NCBI GenBank assembly: GCA_963845975.1
Contig: CAWJUD010000001.1
Span: forward strand, 1,178,001 to 1,242,000
Length of the DNA stretch: 64,000 bases
Direction of reading: 5' to 3'
Source: JBEKIK01 sp963845975
Lineage (GTDB): Bacteria > Planctomycetota > Planctomycetia > Pirellulales > Thermoguttaceae
Shown: positions 1-8,486 of the stretch, in pieces
Layout: every line of letters starts with the position of its first letter
How positions within the stretch are numbered: the stretch's first letter is position 1
Notes under the pieces: model-generated
Database searches by the model: none
Seen by the model: the letters and a program-made list of their open reading frames with translations, nothing else
Told to the model about the DNA's origin: nothing
Position numbers and translations under genes: made by a program

Positions 1-827
1 TAAAGCCTGGTTTTGAGCACGCGCAGGGCCTTGGCCAGGTTTTTATGCTGGCTTTTTTCGTCCTGGCAGGAGACGACGATCCCGGTTTCATAGTGCGTCA
101 GGCGGATGGCCGAGGCGGTTTTGTTGACGTGCTGCCCGCCCGGCCCGCTGGCATGGAAGATGTCCTTGCGATAATCGTCGGGCTTCAGATCGATTTCCAC
201 GTCTTCGGGTTCGGCCAGCACGGCCACGGTGGCGGCCGAGGTATGGATGCGGCCCTTGGCCTCGGTTTCCGGCACGCGCTGCACGCGGTGTCCGCCGCTT
301 TCGAATTGCAGTTTGCGGAAAACTCCTTCGCCCTCCAGCCCGAGAATGATTTCCTTGAACCCGCCCAATTCCGTGGGGCTCATGTCGAGGATTTCCACCT
401 TCCAGCGGTTGTCTTCGGCATAGTGGCGATACATTTCGTAAAGATCGCGGGCGAACAGCGCCGCCTCCTCGCCGCCGGTGCCGGCGCGGATTTCCAAAAT
501 GCAGCGGGTGCGATTGGCGTCTTCGCCGCCGATGGTATAATCCAAAAGCTCGTTCCAGTAGCCTTCGCGCTCCGCTTTAAGCTTGGGCAATTCGGCTTCG
601 GCCAATTCACGCATATCCGCATCGCCGCCCGCGATCATCTCCATGGCTTCGCGGATCTGGACGTTCAGCTTCTTGAATTGGCGATACTTGGTGGCCAGCT
701 TGGCCAGCGAGCCGTGTTCCCTGGCCACCGCCGAGAGCCGGGATGGATTGGAAAATACTTCCGGATCGACAAGTTGCTTTTCCAACTCCTCGAAACGCTC
801 AAGCTTCTCTTCGAGTGGATTTGACAT
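1..827 (-). CDS. prfA: Peptide chain release factor 1, C-terminally truncated by window edge
   Basis: Release factor 1 reads UAA/UAG in the ribosomal A site and triggers peptidyl-tRNA hydrolysis. The minus-strand frame starts at the ATG at 825-827 (MSNPLEEKLERFEELEKQ) and stays open to base 1, about 275 residues of a usual 355-360. Two diagnostic elements are visible. The codon-recognition segment RVPETEAKGRIHTSA carries the PxT tripeptide of RF1 rather than the SPF of RF2. The catalytic GPGGQHVNKTASA segment carries the GGQ motif. The last visible part reads CQDEKSQHKNLAKAL, as expected after GGQ. rpmE lies 101 nt upstream on the same strand, a common pairing. No frameshift is seen in the visible part. 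Confidence 0.97.
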   Translation of the reverse strand, partial: MSNPLEEKLERFEELEKQLVDPEVFSNPSRLSAVAREHGSLAKLATKYRQFKKLNVQIREAMEMIAGGDADMRELAEAELPKLKAEREGYWNELLDYTIGGEDANRTRCILEIRAGTGGEEAALFARDLYEMYRHYAEDNRWKVEILDMSPTELGGFKEIILGLEGEGVFRKLQFESGGHRVQRVPETEAKGRIHTSAATVAVLAEPEDVEIDLKPDDYRKDIFHASGPGGQHVNKTASAIRLTHYETGIVVSCQDEKSQHKNLAKALRVLKTRL

Positions 828-928
828 GAGAAATGATGAATGCTGAATGCTGAATGATGAATGAGTTGATTCACGAATTCCACACAAAAAACGGACGATT
901 CTTTACATCATTCATTATAAAGCATTAA

Positions 929-1186
929 CTATTCAGCGGATTCGGCCTCGACGGCGGCCTTTTTACCGCGATTCAGGCTGGTGTAACCGGTCGAGGCGAA
1001 TTTCTTCTGGAATTTTTCGATCCGCCCGGCAGTGTCGACATACTTCAACTTGCCCGTGTAAAACGGATGGCAAACGTTGCAAATATCGACTTTCAGCTCC
1101 GGCATCGTGCTCCGCGTGACAAACGAATTGCCGCAACCGCAAGTAACCTTCGTCACCATGTATTTGGGATGGATTTTTTCTTTCAT
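929..1186 (-). CDS. rpmE: 50S ribosomal protein bL31
   Basis: Protein of 85 residues beginning MKEKIHPKYMVTKVTCGCG. It is a component of the large subunit central protuberance that bridges to the small subunit. The CxC and CNVCHPFYTG segments give the four-cysteine zinc-binding (C+) form of bL31. The C-terminal tail is longer than in E. coli and ends in a small acidic/alanine stretch (AAVEAESAE). It lies upstream of prfA on the same strand, so a bL31-RF1 transcript is likely. Length and motifs leave little doubt. Confidence 0.97.
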   Translation of the reverse strand: MKEKIHPKYMVTKVTCGCGNSFVTRSTMPELKVDICNVCHPFYTGKLKYVDTAGRIEKFQKKFASTGYTSLNRGKKAAVEAESAE

Positions 1187-1313
1187 GGCCTGGATCCTCG
1201 AACTCTATAAATATAAAGAAATAAGTTTAATGCCAATTAAAATGATACACAAGAGTAGGAAAGCAGCAATTGCCCTACTATTAGAGTTACCTGAATAGCT
1301 AATCAGGTTATAT

Positions 1314-3251
1314 TTATTGACCGTCTTTCTCTGAAAGCCAGCGGGCGCGGAGTTGCCGGCCGTAGGCGTCTGGGGCTTCCGGATCGGACTGATAGATCAT
1401 CGCCGCCCGCTCGATCTGGCCGGCGGCCTCCACGGTTCGGGCCAAATTAAAAAGGGCCCCGTGTCGCCAGGGGGTGTTGGGCGTCTTTTCCAGGATCATT
1501 TTCGACAAGTAATCCTCGGCCGAGCTGTAATTGCCGCGATCGTATGCCGCCAGGGCCAGCCAATAAGTGGCGTCTTCCTTGCCATACATAATATTGGTCA
1601 ACAAGATTTGCATGGCTTGCCGCTGGTATGCGGCCACGGCGATTTTTTTCTCCTCTTCCGATTTGAACTTGCGTATCTTAAGAAAAATATTGGTATATTC
1701 GTCCTCTATTTTTTTTGCCATTTTGGCCAGATCAACGTCGGCCATATTCTCGTCCAACTCTTGTTTTTGGCTTTGCAGAAATGGGGATGGAGCGGCCGAT
1801 GGATCGTTATTTGCCCTGATCAAGTCATTTTTTTTCTTTGCCAGGTCCTGTTTCATTTTGTCCAGATCTTGGATCGAGGGCAGTTGCGACAGGGCTCCCA
1901 GTTCTTCAAACGAAGGCCGGGCCGACTGATAGAATCCGGTCGCGCCTTCCTGGCCGGAAAACTGGCCTTTAATTTGCAGCAAACGACCCTTGGCCAACGG
2001 CGCACTGGGCAGCGCGTAGTACCGCATGAATTCTCCCAATTGGCTGAGAACGTCTTGCGGTGCAAGTTGCGAACGCCGCCGAACGGTTTCGTAGGGCATT
2101 TGCCAGAGTCCCGTGTTGCCGATGCCGGAAACGGATTTCCAGCGCCGGGCCTGCGCGGTCGCCGAAGCCGCCAGCGCCATTTTCTGCTTGCCGGCCAGGT
2201 GCGACTCGATCAGTTTCATCCGATACGACAGCGAAGCGGGCGAGGCTTCCGCCAACGCGGCCAGATTTCGCAGGTCCTCCTGCTTGACCGGATATGTCTT
2301 TTCGGAATCGATATCCAGCCGCTTGAGCAACGACTGGTCGGCTATTATCTCGGCCAACGTGGCGGGTTGCAGTTCGAGCCGGCCTTGGGCGTCGTGCCGA
2401 ACGCCGTCCTTGCCCGGGATCGGCATGCCTAAAGACGGATCGAACAGATAGGCGTTGCCCTCGATCAGCACGGCCGCGCACCAATATTTCAGGGGCTTGC
2501 TTTCCCCGGAGTCGGGCGCATTTTCGGCCGGATCGGCGAGGGCCAAAACTACCGCGTCCAAACCCTGCTGCCGCGCCAGTAGAATAAATACCCAGGCCCG
2601 TTCCATGCCCGTGCCCCGGCCGAAAAACAGCGATTCCCAGGGGAACAAGGGAACCCTGTCTTTGTCGTCATCTTCGAGTTGAATATTGCGGATCGTCCAG
2701 GCAAAAAGGTTTTTCGCCCGCGATAAATCGTCCAGGGTCTCGCCCCGCGTCCAAAGCGCGAGGTCGCGAAGATAAGCGGCCTCCAGCAAGCAGTAACCGT
2801 CGAAGGCCGAGAATTCCATGCCGCCCAGATCCTTGACCATCGGCAGTTCTTTGAGCGATTCCGGCAAGGTTTCCAGAAGCGGATCCGGTTTCCAGTCGCC
2901 GGGCGGCGGTTGAAATCGGAGCCATTGATTCAAGCGATCGAGGATCTGATTGAAAATTTCGGTTTCAGGCCAGGCGGCCGCCAGCGTGTCGAGTCTTTCC
3001 TTTTTATCTTTATCGGCAAGGGCCTCTTGGAAGGCGTAAATTTGCCGGACGATGCCAAAAAAAGTTTCCTGCGTCTGGTATTTTTCCATCTGGTTTATAT
3101 TCTCGACGGCGTAAGTCAACAATTCCTCTTGCCATTTAGGATCCGACTGCTGCCATTGGGAATTGCGGCCGGCGGAAGTCGTGGCCCGCTCGCGGCAACC
3201 TTCGCATCCCGCGATTAAAAGCAGGGGCAGCAGAAAAACCAGGTTCCTCAT
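1314..3251 (-). CDS. Lipoprotein with transglutaminase-like region and C-terminal TPR-like helices
   Basis: 645 residues. The N-terminus MRNLVFLLPLLLIAGCEGC is a lipoprotein signal peptide with lipobox IAGC, so the mature protein should be lipid-anchored at Cys16. Residues about 150-290 (MERAWVFILLARQQGLDAVVLAL, then YLFDPSLGMPIPG) resemble the transglutaminase-like fold common in planctomycete secreted proteins. The usual catalytic Cys is not obvious: the position before the helix reads GMERAW, so this may be an inactive or binding version. The last 120 residues (WLALAAYDRGNYSSAEDYLS, FNLARTVEAAGQIERA) look like TPR helices. The start overlaps the kdsA stop as ATGA (3248-3251), which indicates translational coupling. 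Precise function is unknown. Confidence 0.7.
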   Translation of the reverse strand: MRNLVFLLPLLLIAGCEGCRERATTSAGRNSQWQQSDPKWQEELLTYAVENINQMEKYQTQETFFGIVRQIYAFQEALADKDKKERLDTLAAAWPETEIFNQILDRLNQWLRFQPPPGDWKPDPLLETLPESLKELPMVKDLGGMEFSAFDGYCLLEAAYLRDLALWTRGETLDDLSRAKNLFAWTIRNIQLEDDDKDRVPLFPWESLFFGRGTGMERAWVFILLARQQGLDAVVLALADPAENAPDSGESKPLKYWCAAVLIEGNAYLFDPSLGMPIPGKDGVRHDAQGRLELQPATLAEIIADQSLLKRLDIDSEKTYPVKQEDLRNLAALAEASPASLSYRMKLIESHLAGKQKMALAASATAQARRWKSVSGIGNTGLWQMPYETVRRRSQLAPQDVLSQLGEFMRYYALPSAPLAKGRLLQIKGQFSGQEGATGFYQSARPSFEELGALSQLPSIQDLDKMKQDLAKKKNDLIRANNDPSAAPSPFLQSQKQELDENMADVDLAKMAKKIEDEYTNIFLKIRKFKSEEEKKIAVAAYQRQAMQILLTNIMYGKEDATYWLALAAYDRGNYSSAEDYLSKMILEKTPNTPWRHGALFNLARTVEAAGQIERAAMIYQSDPEAPDAYGRQLRARWLSEKDGQ

Positions 3252-4078
3252 GTTAATTTCTCCACTGCTCGACGAAGGGCCAAAAGCCGCCGCAGCAAAG
3301 CCTGAAATTGATCGAGCGGGATCATGTTCGGGCCGTCACTGGGTGCGGAGTCGGGCGCGGGATGGGTCTCAAAAAACAAGCCGTCCGCCCCCACAACCAC
3401 CGCCGCCCGGGCCAAGGGCTCGACCATCGCCCGATTTCCACCGCTTGCGTCCCCCAATCCTCCCGGCTCTTGAACGCTATGGGTGGCGTCGAAAATCACC
3501 GGCACGCCCAGGGCCTGCATCTGTGGAATCGATCGCATGTCGTTGACCAATCGGCCGTAACCGAAAAAAGTCCCCCGCTCGCCCAGTATAATATTCATGC
3601 AACCGCCGGATACCAACTTGTCGACCACGTGTTTCATGTCCCAGGGGGCCAAAAGCTGCCCCTTCTTCACGTGCACCGGCCGGCCCGTTGCCGCCGCGGC
3701 CAGCAGTAAATCGGTTTGCCTGGCAAGAAAGGCGGGAATCTGTATCAAATCGCATATCTCGCCCACCGCCTGCGCCTGCGCAGGCTCGTGAATGTCGGTG
3801 GTCACCGGCAATTCCGTCGCCTCCTTCACTTCCGCCAAGATCCCAAGCCCGGATTTGAAGCCGGGCCCCCGATAAGAACCAACGCTGGTGCGATTCGCCT
3901 TGTCGAACGAGGCCTTGAAAATCAGCGGCAAGGCTAATTCCCCGGCGATGTGCTTCAAACGTTGGGCAATCGACAACGCCAAAGCCTTGTCTTCCAAAAC
4001 ACACGGTCCGGCTATGACCATCAACGGCTGGCCGCGACCACAACTATAAGGTCCAATAATTACCGGATTAGAAGGCAT
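3248..4078 (-). CDS. kdsA: 3-deoxy-8-phosphooctulonate synthase (KDO-8-P synthase)
   Basis: 276 residues. The enzyme condenses phosphoenolpyruvate with D-arabinose 5-phosphate to give Kdo-8-phosphate, the first committed step to the Kdo sugar of lipopolysaccharide. Visible family motifs include MVIAGPCVLE near the N-terminus, FKASFDKANRTS (PEP-binding loop), GLGILAEVKE, DIHEPAQ, QIPAFLARQTDLL, KKGQLLAPWDM, ERGTFFGYGRLVNDMRS and FDATHSVQEPGG. Length matches the family. It is the first gene of a minus-strand unit, with the downstream lipoprotein overlapping by four bases. Its presence supports a Gram-negative-type outer membrane. Confidence 0.97.
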   Translation of the reverse strand: MPSNPVIIGPYSCGRGQPLMVIAGPCVLEDKALALSIAQRLKHIAGELALPLIFKASFDKANRTSVGSYRGPGFKSGLGILAEVKEATELPVTTDIHEPAQAQAVGEICDLIQIPAFLARQTDLLLAAAATGRPVHVKKGQLLAPWDMKHVVDKLVSGGCMNIILGERGTFFGYGRLVNDMRSIPQMQALGVPVIFDATHSVQEPGGLGDASGGNRAMVEPLARAAVVVGADGLFFETHPAPDSAPSDGPNMIPLDQFQALLRRLLALRRAVEKLT

Positions 4079-4128
4079 GAGGTTAGAGTCTTAGCATGGG
4101 GTTTGAGCGCGTTTTGCAGGGCATATAT

Positions 4129-4250
4129 TATTGCAAATTGAACAATTGCAAATTGCAAATTGCAAATTGAACAAAGGGGGCAAAGATTAAAGTTTTTGGT
4201 GTACGTGAAGTGCCTCATTCTTTTTCAATTTAAAATTTGCAATTTGCAAT
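4129..4250. repeat. ATTGCAAA-type short repeats in the kdsA upstream region
   Basis: Positions 4129-4172 carry several tandem or near-tandem copies of an 8-base unit ATTGCAAA, and 4227-4250 carries the reverse complement (TTTGCAAT) twice. The same word recurs at 50830-50877. The stretch 4079-4318 has no gene. Apart from these repeats and the hairpin at 4275-4296 nothing else is recognised in it. Confidence 0.6.
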
Positions 4251-4274
4251 AAGTATGATTTGTTTTATATTTAA

Positions 4275-4296
4275 CCCCCGGTGAATACACCGGGGG
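4275..4296 (-). terminator. GC-rich hairpin downstream of the lipid kinase gene
   Basis: A perfect 9-bp inverted repeat CCCCCGGTG / CACCGGGGG with loop AATA lies 23 nt past the stop of the minus-strand kinase gene. There is no long T run, only an A/T-rich flank. It is probably a transcript end or processing structure, though it could be a dispersed palindrome. Confidence 0.45.
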
Positions 4297-4318
4297 CTCG
4301 CTTTTCATCATTATATGG

Positions 4319-5254
4319 TCATCCTTCATGATTTTTTGGTACAAGCATGGTCAGCCGGTTGGGCAGGACTTCGATATTAACCGGCAGCAAACCGCCGGGA
4401 TCGCCGTCGAGTTGATAATGCACGGGGACATCGGAAACTATCCGCACCCGCTTAACTCGGCGGGTAATCCAATCCCTCATGTGCCGGTGCTGTCGGAGGT
4501 ACACGGCGGTGACATATTGTAAAAATCGCCAAAAGCCTCCCCGGCGAAAGCCGCACAGGTCTAATTGGCCGTCGTTTCCCGCGGCATGGGGCGCAAACCT
4601 CAGTCCGCCGCCGTAACACGGCAGGTTAAATACAGAAAACCAATAGGCCGTTAGATATGGAGCGCTCGCACCGCTTTCCAATGCTTCGTCACAGTATACC
4701 CTTAGTTCCGGATACTTAAATGTACGTATGACATCCCAAAGTGGTTTGAAGTAATTGCGGGAACTCATGTGTCCTGCCCTGCGGTCGTGAACGCTCCGGA
4801 CCACTTCGGCATCCAGCCCGCAACTAGCCATAAGCAGGAAGATTCTAGCCTCCGCCTTGCCGGCGTCGAGGCGAATCAAGGACCCGTGGGCGATGGTTTC
4901 GGCAAGGTGTTCCGGGATTGCCTTGAAGTGAAAATAGCGTGCCAAGAGGTTTTCGTTACCTGTGGGAAATAAAGTTAATGTCGTGCCTTCTTTTGTACGG
5001 TTTACCAGTTCTGCGGCGGTACCATCTCCTCCTACTCCGACTAGCGCTCGAAGTTGCCGTTGGTCGACCAAGACATTTGCGCGCTGGGCTGCGAGGTCAA
5101 GGTCGGTGAACATTTCTACTTCAAATTGCCGCTGTCTGAGCAAATCTGCCAAGCGATTTACGTCGTTATAAGTATCTCTCGCCCCGGCTTTGGGGTTGTG
5201 CAGGATTAAGACCCGGTACGCTTTCGAGGCTTGTGATGAAGACGTTATTGGCAA
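4319..5254 (-). CDS. Diacylglycerol kinase catalytic domain / lipid kinase family protein
   Basis: 311 residues. The N-terminal half has the DAGK catalytic signature: ILHNPKAGARD, then LVGVGGDGTAAELVN (GGDGT nucleotide-binding motif) and LFPTGNENLLARYF (PxGxxN-like). The C-terminal half contains the GGGLRFAPHAAGNDGQLDL segment typical of the YegS/DgkB/sphingosine-kinase family. It likely phosphorylates a lipid such as diacylglycerol or a long-chain base at the cytoplasmic face; the exact substrate cannot be read. The start is a TTG at 5252-5254 with GGGAG seven bases upstream, chosen because no ATG lies nearby in frame. It is transcribed apart from kdsA, with a 240-nt gap that contains a hairpin. 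Confidence 0.85.
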   Translation of the reverse strand: MPITSSSQASKAYRVLILHNPKAGARDTYNDVNRLADLLRQRQFEVEMFTDLDLAAQRANVLVDQRQLRALVGVGGDGTAAELVNRTKEGTTLTLFPTGNENLLARYFHFKAIPEHLAETIAHGSLIRLDAGKAEARIFLLMASCGLDAEVVRSVHDRRAGHMSSRNYFKPLWDVIRTFKYPELRVYCDEALESGASAPYLTAYWFSVFNLPCYGGGLRFAPHAAGNDGQLDLCGFRRGGFWRFLQYVTAVYLRQHRHMRDWITRRVKRVRIVSDVPVHYQLDGDPGGLLPVNIEVLPNRLTMLVPKNHEG

Positions 5255-5400
5255 TATGTCTCCCTAGTAATAAAGGCGGGTTAGAGATAATTGGTTTTTA
5301 ACTTTCCTAAGACATATAATATATTAATCTCCGAAATCTTGTATCGTAAAATGATAAAAGTGTGGCAAAATCATACATGAAACAAATAATGTAATTCCAT

Positions 5401-5662
5401 GATCAAGATACAATTTCCTGCGAAATTGTACTCATAAATACTTATCATATAATGAGTTGCGCCTTGAAATCAAGACAATTTTCTGCGTTGTCTTAAAATT
5501 GGCACAACAAGTGTGTTCTATAAAGACGTGTAAATGGGAAATTTACACATAACTAGACTGGCCCGTGGGGCCTCTGACGTCATGTAGATAAAAGGTTAAC
5601 TTGCCCTTACCTTTTATCCCGCCACTGTGGAATGTGGCACGTTTGAGGCCCCCTATTTTTTT
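5401..5662 (+). ncRNA. Candidate structured RNA ending in an intrinsic terminator
   Basis: No open frame of note runs through 5255-5805, but this part is dense in inverted repeats. H1: 5409-5416/5423-5430 (TACAATTT, loop CCTGCG). H2: 5430-5435/5452-5457. H3: 5472-5478/5488-5494 (AAGACAA). H4: 5528-5535/5541-5548 (GTGTAAAT, loop GGGAA). H5: 5567-5574/5645-5652 (GGGGCCTC with GAGGCCCC), followed by CTATTTTTTT. H6: 5587-5595/5610-5618 (GATAAAAGG). H7: 5621-5625/5634-5638. H6 and H7 sit inside H5. The 5' arm of H5 can alternatively pair locally with GGCCC at 5560-5564, so two exclusive folds exist. H1 and H3 share a direct repeat (5402-5422 and 5469-5487). The T run sets the plus strand. It could be a leader of the following gene or a free small RNA. 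Confidence 0.5.
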
Positions 5663-5805
5663 CTTGTCTTCCGCGTGAGTTTAAAAGCTAAACTTAAAAG
5701 GGAAAAGACGTGCAACCCAATGGGGGGCAAGCTGTTTTTCCCTCCGCCGTTGCACCAATTTCCCGGCCCTGACGCAAGATCTCCAAAAACATTCCCGGAG
5801 TAACT

Positions 5806-6427
5806 GTGGTGACCAACGAACCAAAGCATCCTGAAGAATCAAATTCCGAGGAAACGAAAACCGAACCATCGTCGGCCGGCAAGTCAAGGATTGCTTTGTT
5901 TTTCGGCAAAACGATGCAGTATTGGCTGGCTTTTTTACTAATTAGCACGCTCGTGATCCACGGCATCGGTTGGGCATATTATAAAGCCGGCAACACTGGC
6001 GCTCCGCGTCGAGTTCAGCCCGGAAATCGGTTTGGGAAACTTCGAATTCACGGCCGATAAAACGGCGGGAGGCCGGGTCGCTGGTGCCGAATTTTCCCTC
6101 TACATCACCGCACTTGAAGGCCTAGACCAGATCGCCAGAACTCGGCTGGCTACCCATAAGTATCGGTTGCAAGAAGAGATCGAGGCGCTGCTCCGTCAAA
6201 CACACAGCGGAGATTTCGACGATCCCGCCTTAAACGACCTTAAACGGCAAATTCGCGAGCGAATCAACCAGGCTTTGGGAAACCGCGTTGTATCAGACGT
6301 GATCATCGCCAATCTAAAAATCACCGCGTCTAACAATAAGGAACCCGCCGCCACCGCCGACGCAGAATCTTCGCCTCCTTGGCTGGAAAAATCGTCAAGT
6401 TATGTCAGCCAACAAGGCGGAAATTAG
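5806..6427 (+). CDS. FliL-like single-pass membrane protein, frameshifted
   Basis: The first frame (5806-about 5995) gives a polar N-terminus and one membrane segment (YWLAFLLISTLVIHGIGWAY). Continuity is lost near 5990-6000 and resumes in another frame as LALRVEFSPEIGLGNFEF up to 6427. The joined product is about 205 residues. The C-terminal part, with LQEEIEALLRQ, then LKRQIRERINQALG and VVSDVIIANLKI, has the layout of the FliL periplasmic domain: a beta strand, a helix, RExI-like helices and a final strand. FliL supports the flagellar motor, but planctomycete FliL-like proteins also occur away from flagellar genes. The start is GTG at 5806 with GGAG upstream. The frame after the TAG at 6425 stays open for about 50 codons. 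Confidence 0.5.
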
Positions 6428-6631
6428 CCTTCTTTTTCGGAATATATCAATTTCGTAGGCTGGGTAAAAAGCAGCGAATTTACCGCCCATATCCTCCAGG
6501 CCGATAAAGATCCGGCCCGTAAAGTCCTGCTACTTTACCCGTCCTATCTCTGCTTCAGACCTGACAATTCATATGTGTCGGTATGAATCTCCATTGAAGA
6601 GTCCGGTTGTACCTATTTTATGAATTTTAAG

Positions 6632-6665
6632 GATTGTAGGGCCGATGTAAATTTTAAGGAGTCGT
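6632..6665 (+). promoter_or_regulatory. Conserved upstream element of barrel paralogue 1
   Basis: GGCCGATGTAA at 6640-6650 with flanking GATT and AAGGA matches 8249-8276, upstream of the second paralogue. Both lie about 220-230 nt before the start codon. The remaining intergenic sequence is not conserved by eye, so this is either a shared control site or a residue of the duplication. Confidence 0.35.
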
Positions 6666-6858
6666 TCCCGCAATCCGTGTTATCTCTTCACCCAATTATC
6701 AAAAACATAATTTTGCCCGAATCTTGCAAGGCACAAAGGAATCGGATCTATATCTGTCATTGCGATTAAACAGAAACACTTTGATTCCGGTATTGCATTG
6801 CCGCCATTACATAAAGACCCATAACTGGAAAATCATCATCCTACAAGGAGGGAAAGTG

Positions 6859-7977
6859 ATGAATTCTCGCAAAGTTTTTGGAACGGTAATATGTGCATTT
6901 TTGGTGTTGGCGACAAGTTCCGCCATTGCTCTAGGCCAGGTCGATCCGGCTGCCTACCGCCTGATTACAGGCGATACGGAAGAATCGCCTCCGGTGTATT
7001 CCGGGACGCCAATGGACCAATCGCCGGGCGTCGACAACTGCAATCTAGGCTGCAATCCGGGCTGCGGCTATTCAGGCTGCGGTCAGCGGTGTTATTGCCC
7101 GCGATGGACGGCATCGGCCGATTTCATCATCTTGGAACGCATCGGCAGCGTAGACCAAACGCTCGTCCGAGGAGTGCCGCTCGACGACGACGACACCTTT
7201 CTGCCCGCCGGCGCCGAATTGCTCAACGCCAACGATTTTCATCAGGGTTTCTACGGGGGGCCGAGAGTAGGCCTGATTCGCCACGGCGATTGTTGCTACG
7301 ACTTGGAGTTGTTGTATTTCCAGATCGACGGCTGGAGCAGCACCAGACGCATTTTGCCCGATGATGAGTTGCTGGTGTTCAGCGCTCCGGGTCAATTTAC
7401 CGTCAGAAGCTTTGGCGAAGCAATGGAATGGGAGTATGCTTCCAAGCTATATAATGCCGAATTGAACGTGCGCTGGAATCCCCTATGCCGGCTAACCATG
7501 CTGGCCGGATTCCGTTGGATCGAACTGCGTGAAAATCTCGACGGGGCATTGATACCCTCAACTATGGAATCTTTCTGGAATACAAACACCAAAAACAATC
7601 TGTATGGTTTCCAGATCGGTGCGGATGGAAAAATCTTGGATCGGGGTTGCTTTTCGATTGACGGGCTGGTGAAGGCCGGGATTTTCGGCAATCACGCGGA
7701 ACAGGCGACCGCGGTCCGCACTGTTGATACACTAGGAGTGTACGCCGGTTCAACCAACCACACCGCCTTCCTGGGCGAAGTCGGCCTGGAGTGCAAGTAC
7801 CAAGTCACCTGTCACCTGACGCTACGAGCGGGTTACGAAGCGATCTGGCTCCAAGGCGTTGCTTTGGCCCCTGCACAGATTCAGGAAAGCAACGTTTTTG
7901 CGGATCAGTTTGGCATCAATTCCAACTCCGGCGTGTTTTATCACGGAGCCACGGCAGGGTTTGAATATACCTTCTGA
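6859..7977 (+). CDS. BBP7-type (DUF1551) outer-membrane beta-barrel protein, paralogue 1
   Basis: 372 residues from the ATG at 6859, which is preceded by AAGGAGGG; an upstream in-frame extension lacks such a site. A signal peptide (MNSRKVFGTVICAFLVLATS) is followed by a Cys-rich segment (CNLGCNPGCGYSGCGQRC) and then alternating strands. Recognisable family blocks are WTASADFIILERIG, GGPRVGLIRHGDCCYDLELL, LYNAELNVRWN, MLAGFRWIELRENL, LYGFQIGADGKIL and LTLRAGYEAIWL. The C-terminus GFEYTF ends in Phe, as expected for BAM-dependent barrel insertion. The family is expanded in planctomycetes and its ligands are not known. It is a close paralogue of the next gene. Confidence 0.8.
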   Translation: MNSRKVFGTVICAFLVLATSSAIALGQVDPAAYRLITGDTEESPPVYSGTPMDQSPGVDNCNLGCNPGCGYSGCGQRCYCPRWTASADFIILERIGSVDQTLVRGVPLDDDDTFLPAGAELLNANDFHQGFYGGPRVGLIRHGDCCYDLELLYFQIDGWSSTRRILPDDELLVFSAPGQFTVRSFGEAMEWEYASKLYNAELNVRWNPLCRLTMLAGFRWIELRENLDGALIPSTMESFWNTNTKNNLYGFQIGADGKILDRGCFSIDGLVKAGIFGNHAEQATAVRTVDTLGVYAGSTNHTAFLGEVGLECKYQVTCHLTLRAGYEAIWLQGVALAPAQIQESNVFADQFGINSNSGVFYHGATAGFEYTF

Positions 7978-8026
7978 CACTTGCCGGACTTTTTCAATCC
8001 GCCGGATCGGACAATAATGAATTCCA

Positions 8027-8069
8027 GGGGTGGCGCTTGAAATGATCAACCGCCACCCCGAATTTTTTT
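8027..8069 (+). terminator. Intrinsic terminator after barrel paralogue 1
   Basis: A 9-bp stem GGGGTGGCG (8027-8035) / CGCCACCCC (8051-8059) is followed by GAATTTTTTT. It lies 50 nt past the stop and separates the two paralogues into independent transcripts. Confidence 0.85.
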
Positions 8070-8248
8070 ATTTGGAATATCGCACGTCTTTTGAGTTTGA
8101 CAATCTGTATCAGTCGGAACCGAATCCGAGCCCGTAAACTCAAGCCACATTATCCAATCTATTGTCGATCACGGCAAAATTATCCGGCTGGACTTGACTT
8201 GCCAATATTATGGGTAATTACATTTGTAGCTTTTTTATCAATTCTAAC

Positions 8249-8276
8249 GATTATCAGGCCGATGTAAGCTCAAAGG
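8249..8276 (+). promoter_or_regulatory. Conserved upstream element of barrel paralogue 2
   Basis: GGCCGATGTAA at 8257-8267 with GATTAT before and CAAAGGA after it, corresponding to the element at 6632-6665. The rest of 8070-8486 shows no gene. Confidence 0.35.
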
Positions 8277-8486
8277 AACACCCGCCATATATGCCGCTGC
8301 CCTCCCTGCCTAAAGTGTACATGCCCTCCCATTTTCGTCCAACCCGCTGAAAGCAATAAGGGATCGGATAATACCCTAGTTTCCCGGTTATATTGGTAGT
8401 GATCGATTCCTTATAGCAACCATGCAAGGGTAGAAAAAAACGAAATAACCTTTATGCAAATCGTCCTTCAAGGAGGTAAAACAAAG

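Noticed and set aside
45..824. Long plus-strand open frame over prfA
   Set aside because: It is the antisense shadow of release factor 1. The minus-strand frame has the PxT and GGQ motifs.
1353..2432. Plus-strand open frames inside the lipoprotein gene
   Set aside because: No family features and no ribosome site; the minus-strand lipoprotein explains the region.
5536..5640. Cobalamin riboswitch-like words (GGGAA and CCCGCCACTGTG)
   Set aside because: The two words are too far apart (about 76 nt), the GGTG/AA core between them is missing, and no B12 box follows.
6428..6584. Open continuation after the FliL-like stop codon (about 50 codons)
   Set aside because: No similarity to a known domain and no sign of a readthrough context; could be chance.
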